Assembly: GCF_002902905.1 (NCBI RefSeq)
Contig: NZ_CP026124.1
Coordinates: forward strand, 4,650,001 to 4,714,000
Reading direction: 5' to 3'
DNA from: Achromobacter sp. AONIH1
GTDB taxonomy: Bacteria > Pseudomonadota > Gammaproteobacteria > Burkholderiales > Burkholderiaceae_B
Length of the DNA stretch: 64,000 nucleotides
This document shows, one piece after another, positions 36,515 through 47,289 of this stretch. The notes below the pieces were generated by a model, which was given only the letters and a program-made list of their open reading frames with translations, did no database searches and was not told where the DNA came from. The translations under genes and the position numbers were made by a program. The number at the start of each line of letters is the position of its first letter. Position 1 is the first letter of the stretch.

Positions 36515-37675
36515 ATGATGAAGGAATTGCTCGCTGCAACAACGACCACGTTGGTCATGCAGACCGCCACGGCGCAAGTCCCCGCATCCATCACGCTTTA
36601 CGGCCTGATGGATGCGGGCATGGGCTACACAAGGCTGAGCGGCGCCTACAAGGATCCCGCAACCGGACGTACCCTGCGAGTCAGCAAGAGCCGCCTGGGC
36701 GCCCTGAGCGGCGGGGCATCCGGACCGCGCTGGGGCCTGCGCGGCAAGGAAGACCTGGGCGACGGCCTGCATGCCGTGTTCCAGCTGGAATCGGGCTTTG
36801 ACAGCCGCAACGGCAGGAGCCTGCAAGGAGGCCGCCTGTTCGGCCGCCAGGCCACCGTCGGCCTGCTGAACGCCCGCTGGGGCGAGCTGCGTCTGGGCCG
36901 TCAGTACAACGCCGCCACGCGCTACCTCCTCGACATGCTGGGTCCGGCATTCGGCGGTTTCAGCCTGCTGCATACTGGGTACGGACTGGGCATGAGCTCG
37001 GCGTCCTTCCCGCGCTACGACAACCAGATCTTCTACCAAACGCCGTCGATGGGCGGCATCAAGGCCGCGGCCGGATACGCCTTCAGCGTCAACGACACGC
37101 GCAATGCCGAAACCGGCTATGCGACCGCCAACAACACGCGCGCCATCACCGCCGCCCTGCAATACGCCCGGGGCCCGCTCAGCGCCTTCCTCGGCTACGA
37201 CCAGCTCAACGCTTCCCGGCTGCTCAGCGCCGCCCAGGCCGCCGCCACGCCGCGCGCCTACATCATCGGCGCCTCATACGATTTCACCGCGCTGAAGATC
37301 GCAGTGGCCTACAACCGCGTGGCCGACGGCTGGTTCGCCGGCAGGAGCTTTCGCGACGGCGGCCGCGTGGGTGGATTGGCAGGCACCCCTACATATGCGT
37401 TTTCCAAGGGACTGCGCTCCAATTCCCATGTCATCGCGCTCGCCGTTCCGACGGGCCTGTCGGGACATGCGTTCGCTTCATGGCAGCGCACTGACATCAA
37501 CACCTCACGACTGACAGGCGGCGACGCCACCGGCCAAACATACAGCCTGGGCTACAGCCATAACCTGTCCAAGCGCACCGACCTGTACGCGCTGGTCTCT
37601 CATACCCGCAACTGGGCCTTCGTCGACGGCGTTCAAGCCCTGGACGCATACGCGGGCCTGCGTCATCGATTCTGA
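36515..37675 (+). CDS. Outer-membrane porin (Omp32-type), first of tandem pair
   Basis: A 386-residue beta-barrel porin of the Gram-negative porin family of beta-proteobacteria. After a signal peptide ending TATA-QV, the mature N-terminus SITLYGLMDAGMGYTR is diagnostic, followed by WGLRGKEDLGDGLHAVFQLESGFD, the FGRQATVGL segment, GRQYNAA, and the C-terminal barrel strand ending in Phe (GLRHRF), the outer-membrane assembly signal. It is about 60 percent identical by eye to the next gene, indicating duplication. Signal peptide is unusually Thr-rich. It allows diffusion of small, often anionic, solutes. Confidence 0.95.
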   Translation: MMKELLAATTTTLVMQTATAQVPASITLYGLMDAGMGYTRLSGAYKDPATGRTLRVSKSRLGALSGGASGPRWGLRGKEDLGDGLHAVFQLESGFDSRNGRSLQGGRLFGRQATVGLLNARWGELRLGRQYNAATRYLLDMLGPAFGGFSLLHTGYGLGMSSASFPRYDNQIFYQTPSMGGIKAAAGYAFSVNDTRNAETGYATANNTRAITAALQYARGPLSAFLGYDQLNASRLLSAAQAAATPRAYIIGASYDFTALKIAVAYNRVADGWFAGRSFRDGGRVGGLAGTPTYAFSKGLRSNSHVIALAVPTGLSGHAFASWQRTDINTSRLTGGDATGQTYSLGYSHNLSKRTDLYALVSHTRNWAFVDGVQALDAYAGLRHRF

Positions 37676-37686
37676 TAGGCGATACC

Positions 37687-37714
37687 AGCCGTGTTGTGTC
37701 GTCGCAACACGGCT
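37687..37714 (+). terminator. Hairpin after first porin gene
   Basis: A perfect 10-bp stem AGCCGTGTTG / CAACACGGCT with an 8-base loop, 11 bases after the porin stop. T-run is weak (CTGCCTG), but the position is right. Confidence 0.65.
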
Positions 37715-37957
37715 CTGCCTGACGCGATTCGCGCAATCCCGCGAACGGCCTGCGCCTGCGCGAGCCGCAGAAAAAGATGACAGAAAATGCAGCGCGCGGC
37801 GATCGGATTCGTAATTTGAATGTCGGCTGTCTGTCGAACGGCGGCTTCCAAACTTGGCTGGCCAAGCCCCGGTTCCCGCACCACCTGCGCTCGCACCCCC
37901 GCGCGGCGGCGCCGCTGGCTTGGCTCCACTCACATTCCATATCAACGGAGCCTTTGA

Positions 37958-39112
37958 ATGAAGAAGATCTTCGCGGCCACTCTGGGCGCGGCGCTGTCCG
38001 CCGCCGCGCAGGCGGAAACCTCGGTCACGCTGTACGGCCTGATCGACACCGGCATCAGCTACACCCGGATCAACGGCAGTTACACCGACCCCAAGACCGG
38101 CGTCACGACCGGCAGCGGCGTGAGTCGCATGGGCGCCACCACCGGCACCACGGCCGGATCGCGCTGGGGCCTGCGTGGCAAGGAAGACCTGGGCGGCGGG
38201 CTGTATGCCGTGTTCCAACTGGAATCGGGCTTCGACAGCCGCAATGGCAGCTCGCTGCAGGAAAATCGCCTGTTCGGGCGCGAAGCCACCATCGGCCTGG
38301 GCAGCGCCGAATGGGGCGAGTTCCGCTTCGGACGCCAATACAACGTGGGCACGCGCTATTTCTCGGGCATGCTGGGCTCATCGTTCGGCGGCGGCTTCAA
38401 CCAGCTGAACACCGGCGCCGGCCTGGGTTTCAGCTCGTCCTACTATCCGCGCTACGACAACCTGCTGGTCTATGAGACGCCCTCCATGGGCGGACTGCGC
38501 GCCGCCATCGGCTATTCCAGCAACATCAACGACCTGAAGGACAGCCAGACCGGCTTCGCCACGGCGGACAACACCCGGGCGATCACCGCCGGCCTGCGCT
38601 ACGACAACGGACCGGTCAATGCCTTCGTCACCTACGACCAGCTCAACGCATCCAACAAGCTGAGCCCGGCCGAGACCAGCGCCACGCCGCGCTCCTACGT
38701 GATCGGCGGATCGTACGACTTCGAGGTGTTCAAGCTGGCGCTGGCCTACAACCGCGTCACCGACGGCTGGTTCGCCGGCAAGAAGCTGCCCAACGGCGGC
38801 AGTGTCGGCGCCTTCACCGGCACGCCTTCGTATGCGTTCTCCAAGGGCTTCCGGTCGAATTCGTACTTCATCGGGCTGTCCGCGCCATTGGGCGGCGGCA
38901 GCAGCCTGTTCGCGTCATGGCAACGCGCCGATGCCAACAACAAGAAGCTGACGGGCGGCGACTCGGCCAGCAACACCTACAGCCTGGGCTACAACTACAG
39001 CCTGTCCAAGCGCACCGATGTCTACGCAATCGCATCGCACACCAGCAACTGGGCCTTCGTGGACGGCATCAAGGCCACGGAAGTGGGCATGGGCTTGCGC
39101 CACCGCTTCTAA
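37958..39112 (+). CDS. Outer-membrane porin (Omp32-type), second of tandem pair
   Basis: A 384-residue porin paralogous to the preceding gene. The signal peptide ends AAAQA-ET; the mature start SVTLYGLIDTGISYTR, WGLRGKEDLGGGLYAVFQLESGFDSRNG, FGREATIGLGSAEWGEFRFGRQYN, and the terminal GLRHRF are all typical. GGAG lies before the ATG. It has its own intergenic region (282 bp) and a strong terminator, so the two porins are probably separately transcribed. This copy looks like the canonical major porin, with regular codon use and signal peptide. Confidence 0.96.
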   Translation: MKKIFAATLGAALSAAAQAETSVTLYGLIDTGISYTRINGSYTDPKTGVTTGSGVSRMGATTGTTAGSRWGLRGKEDLGGGLYAVFQLESGFDSRNGSSLQENRLFGREATIGLGSAEWGEFRFGRQYNVGTRYFSGMLGSSFGGGFNQLNTGAGLGFSSSYYPRYDNLLVYETPSMGGLRAAIGYSSNINDLKDSQTGFATADNTRAITAGLRYDNGPVNAFVTYDQLNASNKLSPAETSATPRSYVIGGSYDFEVFKLALAYNRVTDGWFAGKKLPNGGSVGAFTGTPSYAFSKGFRSNSYFIGLSAPLGGGSSLFASWQRADANNKKLTGGDSASNTYSLGYNYSLSKRTDVYAIASHTSNWAFVDGIKATEVGMGLRHRF

Positions 39113-39189
39113 GCGGGCAAGCGCGGTCCGCGCGCCGCGCCGAACTCCGTTGATGGCACCCTCCTCCGCGAAGGGAAGGTGTTTCGTCG

Positions 39190-39222
39190 CCGCGCCTTTC
39201 CTAAAGAAGGCGCGGTTTTTTT
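39190..39222 (+). terminator. Rho-independent terminator of second porin
   Basis: A 9-bp stem CCGCGCCTT / AAGGCGCGG with an 8-base loop, followed by seven Ts. Its strength fits a highly expressed gene. Confidence 0.93.
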
Positions 39223-39295
39223 GTTTTCCAATGCCGCGAAACAGCTAACGCGCAGGAAAAAAAAGCCCCTACGGGCGCTGACGAACCGCGCAGAC

Positions 39296-39655
39296 TCAAT
39301 CCAGCGCGGCCAGCATATAGGCCCCGCCGCGCAGCGTGTGCAACAGGCGGGGGCTGCGGCCCGCATCGATCTTGCGGCGCAGCCTGCGCACCGCGATCGC
39401 GACCGCGTGGGATTTCGGGTTCTTGCGCTCGAAGACGGGCAGCTGCATGCCCCAGACCTGTTCAGCGAGTTGCCAGGCATCGTAGACCTCGCCCGGCCGC
39501 TGCATCAGGAAGGCCAGCAAGGCGAATTCCTTGGGCGTCAGCCGCAGGACCTCGCGATTGCGAATGACCCGGCCGCGCAGCAAGTCCAGCTCCAGGTCCG
39601 CGAGATGCAGGCTGTAGCTGGACTGCGGCGGCGCATCGAGCATGGCGCAGGCCAC
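39296..39655 (-). CDS. Stand-alone OmpR-type winged-helix DNA-binding protein
   Basis: A 119-residue protein consisting only of the C-terminal DNA-binding domain of OmpR/PhoB-type response regulators: LRLTPKEFALLAFLMQRPGEV, LAEQVWGM, and the recognition helix region AVAIAVRRLRRKIDAG followed by the wing LLHTLRGGAYML. There is no receiver domain, and no remnant of one is visible upstream because the DUF4148 gene occupies that space. Start is GTG 39655 or ATG 39643; I report the longer. It lies 14 bp after the DUF4148 gene and is probably co-transcribed. Targets are unknown. Confidence 0.85.
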   Translation of the reverse strand: MACAMLDAPPQSSYSLHLADLELDLLRGRVIRNREVLRLTPKEFALLAFLMQRPGEVYDAWQLAEQVWGMQLPVFERKNPKSHAVAIAVRRLRRKIDAGRSPRLLHTLRGGAYMLAALD

Positions 39656-39669
39656 GCCTGCCGCCCCGC

Positions 39670-39978
39670 CTATCGGCCCGCCCCGCCCTGGCGCTGCACT
39701 TCGGCCTGGTACTCGGGGCCGCTGCGCAGGCGCACATACTCGGCATAGGCGACCCGGTATTCACGGCTGTAGATATCGGGCGAGGCCTCGCCGCGCCAGA
39801 AGCGCTCCAGGCCGGCGCGCTTCCACAGGGCCAGGTCGGCGCGCACTTCCGCGCGCGTCAGGGACTGTCCGTGATAGCTGGCGGCGGGCTGCGCCTGCGC
39901 CGGGGTCTGAGCCTGGGCCAGGGACGTGGCACCGGCGGCCAGGGCCAGCGTCAAGGCAACGTTGCGAATGGTCTTCAT
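39670..39978 (-). CDS. Secreted DUF4148-family protein
   Basis: A 102-residue periplasmic protein of the DUF4148 family, found almost only in Burkholderiales. Signal peptide: MKTIRNVALTLALAAGATSL, cleaved near AQA-QT. The mature part has the family motif LTRAEVRADLALWKRAGLERFW followed by REYRVAYAEYVRLRSGPEY. AAGGAG lies 8 bases before the ATG. Function unknown. It precedes the receiver-less regulator in the same direction. Confidence 0.93.
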   Translation of the reverse strand: MKTIRNVALTLALAAGATSLAQAQTPAQAQPAASYHGQSLTRAEVRADLALWKRAGLERFWRGEASPDIYSREYRVAYAEYVRLRSGPEYQAEVQRQGGAGR

Positions 39979-40105
39979 GGTGAGCTCCTTGGGATGAATC
40001 GCTGCCGGTTTGCAGCATGGAGACCATTCTAGAAACGGGGTACGGACAAAACGCTGATAGCAGGATTACGTTTCTGCAAGGACTCGGTTGGCAATGAATG
40101 GGCGC

Positions 40106-40131
40106 AAAAAAACGCCGCCTCGCGGCGGCGT
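40106..40131 (-). terminator. Terminator of the glp transporter operon
   Basis: On the minus strand an 8-bp stem ACGCCGCC / GGCGGCGT with a 4-base GCGA loop (a stable tetraloop), followed by a run of seven Ts including the last stem base. It lies about 20 bases after the glpV stop. Confidence 0.93.
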
Positions 40132-40151
40132 CCTGCGTGCCGGCGACGTGC

Positions 40152-41882
<1,731 letters not shown>

Positions 41883-41906
41883 GAAAAGTCTCCTCGAAAA
41901 GTCTCC
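41883..41906 (-). promoter_or_regulatory. Duplicated Shine-Dalgarno segment before glpV
   Basis: On the minus strand GGAGACTTTTC occurs twice with a 13-base period directly before the glpV ATG. The proximal copy is at standard distance (GGAG 7-8 bases from ATG); the distal copy could act as a standby site. Confidence 0.7.
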
Positions 41907-41999
41907 CCTCTTTTGTGCTGCGGACTCCTGGCCGGGGAAGACGCTGGCCGATAGTCCTTCCAAACCGCTTGCTTGTTCTTGCGGGGTCTAGCCGCCCCG

Positions 42000-42308
42000 T
42001 CAGCCTTTCCTCATGATGAAGGCCAGCAACAGCATCGAGGCCACGAAGCTGATCCACACCGACGGCGGCCCGTCCAACGAAAACCATTCCGCCGCCTTGC
42101 CGCCCAGGCCCAGGAACGCCAGGTTGACCCAGGCCGCGGCCAGAAGGCCGATGAACAGGCGGTCGCCGCGCGTGGTGCGGATGGGCAGGAAGCCCTTGCG
42201 CTCCACCGTGGGCGATTTCAATTCCCAGATCGTCATGCCCACCAGCATCAGCGCGATGCAGCTGAAGAACACGGCGACGGGGGTAGTCCATACCATCCAG
42301 CTGAACAT
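42000..42308 (-). CDS. glpU: Small DUF2160 membrane protein of the glycerol transporter (GlpU)
   Basis: A 102-residue inner-membrane protein with three hydrophobic segments (FSWMVWTTPVAVFFSCIALMLVG, LFIGLLAAAWVNLAFLGLGG, VWISFVASMLLLAFIMRKG). It matches the DUF2160 protein GlpU that accompanies glycerol ABC importers between the permease and binding-protein genes. It starts 11 bp after glpQ. Its role in transport is not established; an accessory subunit of the permease is the usual assumption. Confidence 0.87.
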   Translation of the reverse strand: MFSWMVWTTPVAVFFSCIALMLVGMTIWELKSPTVERKGFLPIRTTRGDRLFIGLLAAAWVNLAFLGLGGKAAEWFSLDGPPSVWISFVASMLLLAFIMRKG

Positions 42309-42319
42309 GGCCCGCCCTC

Positions 42320-43132
42320 CTATACCCGGCCCATCGCGAAGCCCTTCGCGATGTAATGCCGCACGAACCAGATGACGATGCCGCCGGGCACGATGGTCAG
42401 CACCCCGGCCGCGGCCAGCACGCCCCAGTCCATGCCCGACGCGGACACGGTGCGGGTCATGGTGGCGACGATCGGCTTGGCGTTGACCGAGGTCAGCGTG
42501 CGCGCCAGCAGCAGCTCGACCCAGCTGAACATGAAGCAGAAGAATGCCGCCACGCCCACGCCGGACTTGATCAGGGGCAGGAAGATGGTCAGGAAGAAGC
42601 GCGGAAAGGAATAGCCGTCCACGTAGGCGGTCTCGTCGATCTCACGCGGCACGCCGGACATGAAGCCCTCCAGGATCCACACGGCCAGCGGCACGTTGAA
42701 CACCAGGTGCGCCAGCGCCACGGCCAGGTGCGTGTCCATCAGGCCGAACGAGCTGTAGAGCTGGAAGAACGGCAGCAGGAACACGGCCGGCGGCGTCATG
42801 CGGTTGGTCAGCAGCCAGAAGAACACGTGCTTGTCGCCGATGAAACGGTAGCGCGAGAACGCGTAGGCCGCCGGCAGCGCCACGGCCAGCGAGATCACCG
42901 TGTTGATCAGCACATAGATCAGCGAGTTGATGTAGCCGGAATACCAGGCCGGATCGGTGAAGATCGTGCGGTAGTGCTCGAAGGTGAAATCGCGCGGCCA
43001 CAGCGTCAGCGTGCTGACGATCTCGGTATTGGCCTTGAACGACATGTTCAGCATCCAGTACAGCGGCAGGATGGCGAACGCCAGATACAGCGCCAGGAAG
43101 ATGGCGCGCCACCAGGTGCTTTGCTCACGCAT
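42320..43132 (-). CDS. glpQ: Glycerol ABC transporter permease GlpQ
   Basis: A 270-residue permease of the MalG type with six hydrophobic helices. The EAA loop is EIDETAYVDGYSFPRFFLTIFLPL, near residues 160-185. It overlaps glpP by 8 bp. Name follows the rhizobial transporter and must not be confused with the E. coli glycerophosphodiesterase of the same symbol. It forms the membrane channel as a heterodimer with GlpP. Confidence 0.9.
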   Translation of the reverse strand: MREQSTWWRAIFLALYLAFAILPLYWMLNMSFKANTEIVSTLTLWPRDFTFEHYRTIFTDPAWYSGYINSLIYVLINTVISLAVALPAAYAFSRYRFIGDKHVFFWLLTNRMTPPAVFLLPFFQLYSSFGLMDTHLAVALAHLVFNVPLAVWILEGFMSGVPREIDETAYVDGYSFPRFFLTIFLPLIKSGVGVAAFFCFMFSWVELLLARTLTSVNAKPIVATMTRTVSASGMDWGVLAAAGVLTIVPGGIVIWFVRHYIAKGFAMGRV

Positions 43133-44015
43133 TTGCGCGCTCCTCGTCCATGCCGCCCGTGGTGCCGGCGCGCTGCATCCAGTTGTAGAGGATGAAGCAC
43201 AGCAGCAGGATGATCAGGAAATAGATGATGGAAAACGCCGCCGCCGGACCCAGGTCGAACTGCCCCACCGCCTTCTGCGTCAGGTACTGCGACAGGAAGG
43301 TGGTGGCGTTGCCGGGGCCGCCGCCGGTGAGCACGAAGGGCTCGGTATAGATCATGAAGCTGTCCATGAAGCGCAACAGCACCGCGATCATCAGGACGCC
43401 GCGCATCTTGGGCAGCTGGATGTACCGGAACACCGCCAGGCGCGAGGCGCCGTCGATGCGGGCGGCCTGGTAGTAGGCATCGGGAATCGCGCGCAACCCC
43501 GCATAGCACAGCAGCGCGACCAGCGGCGTCCAGTGCCACACGTCCATGACCAGCACCGTGACCCAGGCGTCCACGTCACTGCCGGTGTAGTTGTAGTCCA
43601 CCCCCAGCCAGGACAGCGTCGCGCCGAGCAGGCCGATGTCGGTGCGGCCGAACACCTGCCAGATGGTGCCGACCACGTTCCAGGGAATCAGCAGCGACAG
43701 CGCGATGACCACCAGCACCGCCGACGCGCGCCAGCCCGAGGCCGGCATGGACAGCGCCAGCAGGATGCCCAGCGGGATCTCGATGGCCAGCACCGCCAGC
43801 GAAAAGCCGATCTGCCGCAGCAGCGCGCCATGCAGTTCCTCGTCCTGCAGCACGGCGGCGAACCATTCGGTGCCCACGAACACGCGGCGCTCCGGCGAGA
43901 TGATGTCCTGCACCGAATAGTTGACGATGGTCATCAGCGGCAGGATGGCCGAGAACGCCACGCACAGCACCACGGGCAGGACCAGGAACCAGGCCCGGTG
44001 ATTGATCGGTTTCAT
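43125..44015 (-). CDS. glpP: Glycerol ABC transporter permease GlpP
   Basis: A 296-residue permease of the MalF type. The ATG at 44015 overlaps the glpT stop (ATGA) and gives MKPINHRAWFLVLPVVLCVAF, a typical first helix. The EAA loop is AIPDAYYQAARIDGASRLAVFRYIQLPKM. The frame is open far upstream but that portion is antisense-like and within glpT. It partners GlpQ in the membrane. Confidence 0.9.
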   Translation of the reverse strand: MKPINHRAWFLVLPVVLCVAFSAILPLMTIVNYSVQDIISPERRVFVGTEWFAAVLQDEELHGALLRQIGFSLAVLAIEIPLGILLALSMPASGWRASAVLVVIALSLLIPWNVVGTIWQVFGRTDIGLLGATLSWLGVDYNYTGSDVDAWVTVLVMDVWHWTPLVALLCYAGLRAIPDAYYQAARIDGASRLAVFRYIQLPKMRGVLMIAVLLRFMDSFMIYTEPFVLTGGGPGNATTFLSQYLTQKAVGQFDLGPAAAFSIIYFLIILLLCFILYNWMQRAGTTGGMDEERANA

Positions 44016-45099
44016 CGGATCAGCTCCTCGTCGCGGTAGAAGCAGGTATGCGTATTGAGCGCCGACAGCCAGACCGTCTCGCCCGGCGCGGGCGCCTGCG
44101 CCTGGCTGTTCAGGCGGGCGCGCACGGCATTGCCTTCGAAGTCCGCCGTCAGCAACAGGTAGGTGCCGACGTCTTGCAGCCGTTCCACCCGCACCGGCAG
44201 CCCGCCCGGCGCGCCCGGCTCCACCCGCCGCAGGTACTCGGGCCGCACGCCCAGCTTGACCGGGCCGGCGTCCGCCAGGCGCGCGGCCTGGGCGGCGTCC
44301 AGCCCATCCAGCTGGCAGGCGCCGACGCGCAGCGCGCCGTCGGTCCATTGGGCCGGCAGGAAGTTCATGCCCGGCGAGCCGATGAAATGGCCCACGAAGG
44401 TATGCGCCGGCCGTTCGAACAGGTCGTCGGCGCCGCCCACCTGCACCGCCCGTCCGCGCGCCATCACCATCACCTGGTCGGCGAAGGTCAGCGCCTCGGT
44501 CTGGTCGTGCGTGACGTAGATCAGCGTGAGCTTGAACTCGCGGTGGATCTCCTTGAGCTTGCGCCGCAATTCCCATTTGAGCTGCGGATCGATCACCGTC
44601 AGCGGCTCGTCGAACAACACCGCCGACACGTCGCTGCGCACCAGGCCCCGGCCCAGCGAGATCTTCTGCTTGGCGTCGGCGGTCAGGCCGCTGGCGCGGC
44701 GGTCCAGCACCTGGGACATTTCCAGCATCTCGGCGATGCGCCCCACGCGCTCGCGGATCCGGTCGGGCGCGATGCCTCGGTTACGCAGCGGAAACGCCAG
44801 ATTCTCGGCCACGGTCATGGTGTCGTAGACCACGGGAAACTGGAACACCTGGGCGATGTTGCGGGCCTGCGGCGTCTTGGCGGTGACATCCTGCCCGTCG
44901 AACAGGATGCGGCCATGGGACGGCCGCAGCAGTCCCGACACGCAGTTGAGCAAGGTGGTCTTGCCGCAGCCCGACGGGCCAAGCAAGGCGTAGGCGCCGC
45001 CATCGCGGAACGTGAACTTCAGCGGCAGCAGCGCGTAGTCCTCGTCGGCCTGGGGATGGGGCACGTAGGAATGGGAGAGGTCCAGCTCGATCTGCGCCA

Positions 45100-45100
<1 letters not shown>
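44012..45100 (-). CDS. glpT: Glycerol ABC transporter ATPase GlpT (degenerate signature motif)
   Basis: A 362-residue MalK-type ATPase with a C-terminal TOBE-like domain. Walker A is GPSGCGKT (residues 41-48), Walker B is VLFDEP with Glu165, and the switch His198 is in YVTHDQTEAL, all canonical. The signature motif, normally LSGGQ, reads LTADA (139-143) followed by KQKISLGRGL, so it is degenerate. Its partner GlpS has the opposite pattern. ATG overlaps the glpS stop by one base. Not related to the E. coli glycerol-3-phosphate antiporter GlpT. Confidence 0.9.
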
Positions 45101-46188
<1,088 letters not shown>

Positions 46189-46214
46189 CTAGTCTCCTCA
46201 ACCTACCAATACGT

Positions 46215-46233
46215 CCCGGTTTTTTTGACCGGG
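46215..46233 (-). promoter_or_regulatory. Hairpin with A-rich loop in glpS leader (proximal)
   Basis: Read on the minus strand, a 6-bp stem CCCGGT / ACCGGG encloses a loop CAAAAAA. It lies about 30 bases before the glpS ATG. Confidence 0.5.
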
Positions 46234-46261
46234 TTGGGGCATTGCGGTGCTGCAGCTTATC

Positions 46262-46281
46262 CGCCCCCGTTTTTTTGGGCG
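46262..46281 (-). promoter_or_regulatory. Hairpin with A-rich loop in glpS leader (distal)
   Basis: Read on the minus strand, a 5-bp stem CGCCC / GGGCG encloses a loop with AAAAAAA. It resembles the proximal hairpin 48 bases away in both stem composition and loop. Confidence 0.45.
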
Positions 46282-46307
46282 CGAATCAGCGGGCCTTTCA
46301 TGTTGCT

Positions 46308-46340
46308 TTCGTTTTTTGTGCGTTTTACTTAAAAAACGAA
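46308..46340. promoter_or_regulatory. 10-bp dyad, probable GlpR operator
   Basis: TTCGTTTTTT and AAAAAACGAA, a perfect 10-bp inverted repeat with a 13-bp spacer, in the 211-bp divergent region between glpS and glpR. TTCG/CGAA cores resemble DeoR-family GlpR sites, so it likely mediates repression of the transporter and perhaps glpR-glpD, relieved by glycerol 3-phosphate. Confidence 0.65.
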
Positions 46341-46399
46341 CAGAAAACAATCTTGCAGTGCGTCATTATTTTTCGCTTTTGTTGTTTTATCATACGCAC

Positions 46400-47188
46400 A
46401 TGACACTGAATCCCAGACAGAGCGCTTTGATCGAAATGGTGCGCGCCCAAGGCTCAGCCACGATCGAAGAACTCGCCAAACGCTTCGACGTCACGCTGCA
46501 GACCGTGCGGCGCGACGTGCATTTCCTGTCGGAAGCCGGGCTGCTGTCGCGCTTTCATGGCGGCGTGCGCATCGAGGCTTCCACCATCGAGAACATCGCC
46601 TACCGCAAGCGCCAAGGGCTGCACGCGGCCGGCAAGCAGCGCATCGCCGAGGCCGTGGCCCGCGCCGTGCCGGACGGCTGTTCGCTGATCCTGAACATCG
46701 GCACCACCACCGAGGCCATCGCGCGCGCCCTGTTGCGCCATCGTGGCCTGCGCGTCATCACCAACAACCTGCACGTGGCCGACATCCTGTCCGACAATCC
46801 GGACTGCGAGGTGATCGTGGCCGGCGGCGTGGTCCGCTCGCGCGACCGAGGCATCATTGGCGAAGCCACCATGGATTTCATCCGCCAGTTCAAGGTGGAT
46901 ATCGGCCTGATCGGCATTTCCGGCATCGAGGCCGACGGCACGCTGCGCGACTACGACTTCCGCGAAGTGCGTGTCTCCCGCACCATCATCGAACAGTCGC
47001 GCGAAGTCTGGCTGGCGGCCGACAGCAGCAAGTTCAAGCGCCAGGCCATGGTCGAGCTGGCCCACATTTCCGAGATCGACCGCTTCTTCACCGACGCGCA
47101 TCCCCAGGAACCGCTGGCCCAGGCGCTGCTGGACGCCGGCGTGCGCTGCGAGGTCGCGGCCGCCGCGCCGGCCAAGCCCGCCGCCTGA
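46400..47188 (+). CDS. glpR: DeoR-family regulator GlpR
   Basis: A 262-residue repressor. The N-terminal DeoR helix-turn-helix spans residues 5-57 (IEMVRAQGSATIEELAKRF, VTLQTVRRDVHFLSEAGLL); the C-terminal sugar-phosphate sensing domain contains LNIGTTTEAIARALL, VITNNLHVADIL and ADSSKFKRQAMVELAH. Context with glpD and the glycerol transporter supports GlpR, responding to glycerol 3-phosphate. The ATG at 46400 follows an AT-rich region; the upstream frame extension is non-coding. The last 20 residues are Ala/Pro-rich. Confidence 0.92.
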   Translation: MTLNPRQSALIEMVRAQGSATIEELAKRFDVTLQTVRRDVHFLSEAGLLSRFHGGVRIEASTIENIAYRKRQGLHAAGKQRIAEAVARAVPDGCSLILNIGTTTEAIARALLRHRGLRVITNNLHVADILSDNPDCEVIVAGGVVRSRDRGIIGEATMDFIRQFKVDIGLIGISGIEADGTLRDYDFREVRVSRTIIEQSREVWLAADSSKFKRQAMVELAHISEIDRFFTDAHPQEPLAQALLDAGVRCEVAAAAPAKPAA

Positions 47189-47247
47189 ATCCGCCCCGAC
47201 GCCCGCCCACGCCCACCACAGGCCGAACCGACAACCTTCCACAGCGC

Positions 47248-47289
47248 ATGACCCCAATCCCCGCGGACATGCTCTACCAGCTCCTATGA
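47248..47289 (+). CDS. Candidate 13-residue uORF overlapping the glpD start
   Basis: ATG at 47248 opens a 13-codon frame (MTPIPADMLYQLL) whose TGA overlaps the glpD ATG as ATGA at 47286-47289. glpD itself has no visible ribosome site, so translation by coupling through this short frame would explain its initiation. Neither start has a strong Shine-Dalgarno sequence. Confidence 0.35.
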   Translation: MTPIPADMLYQLL

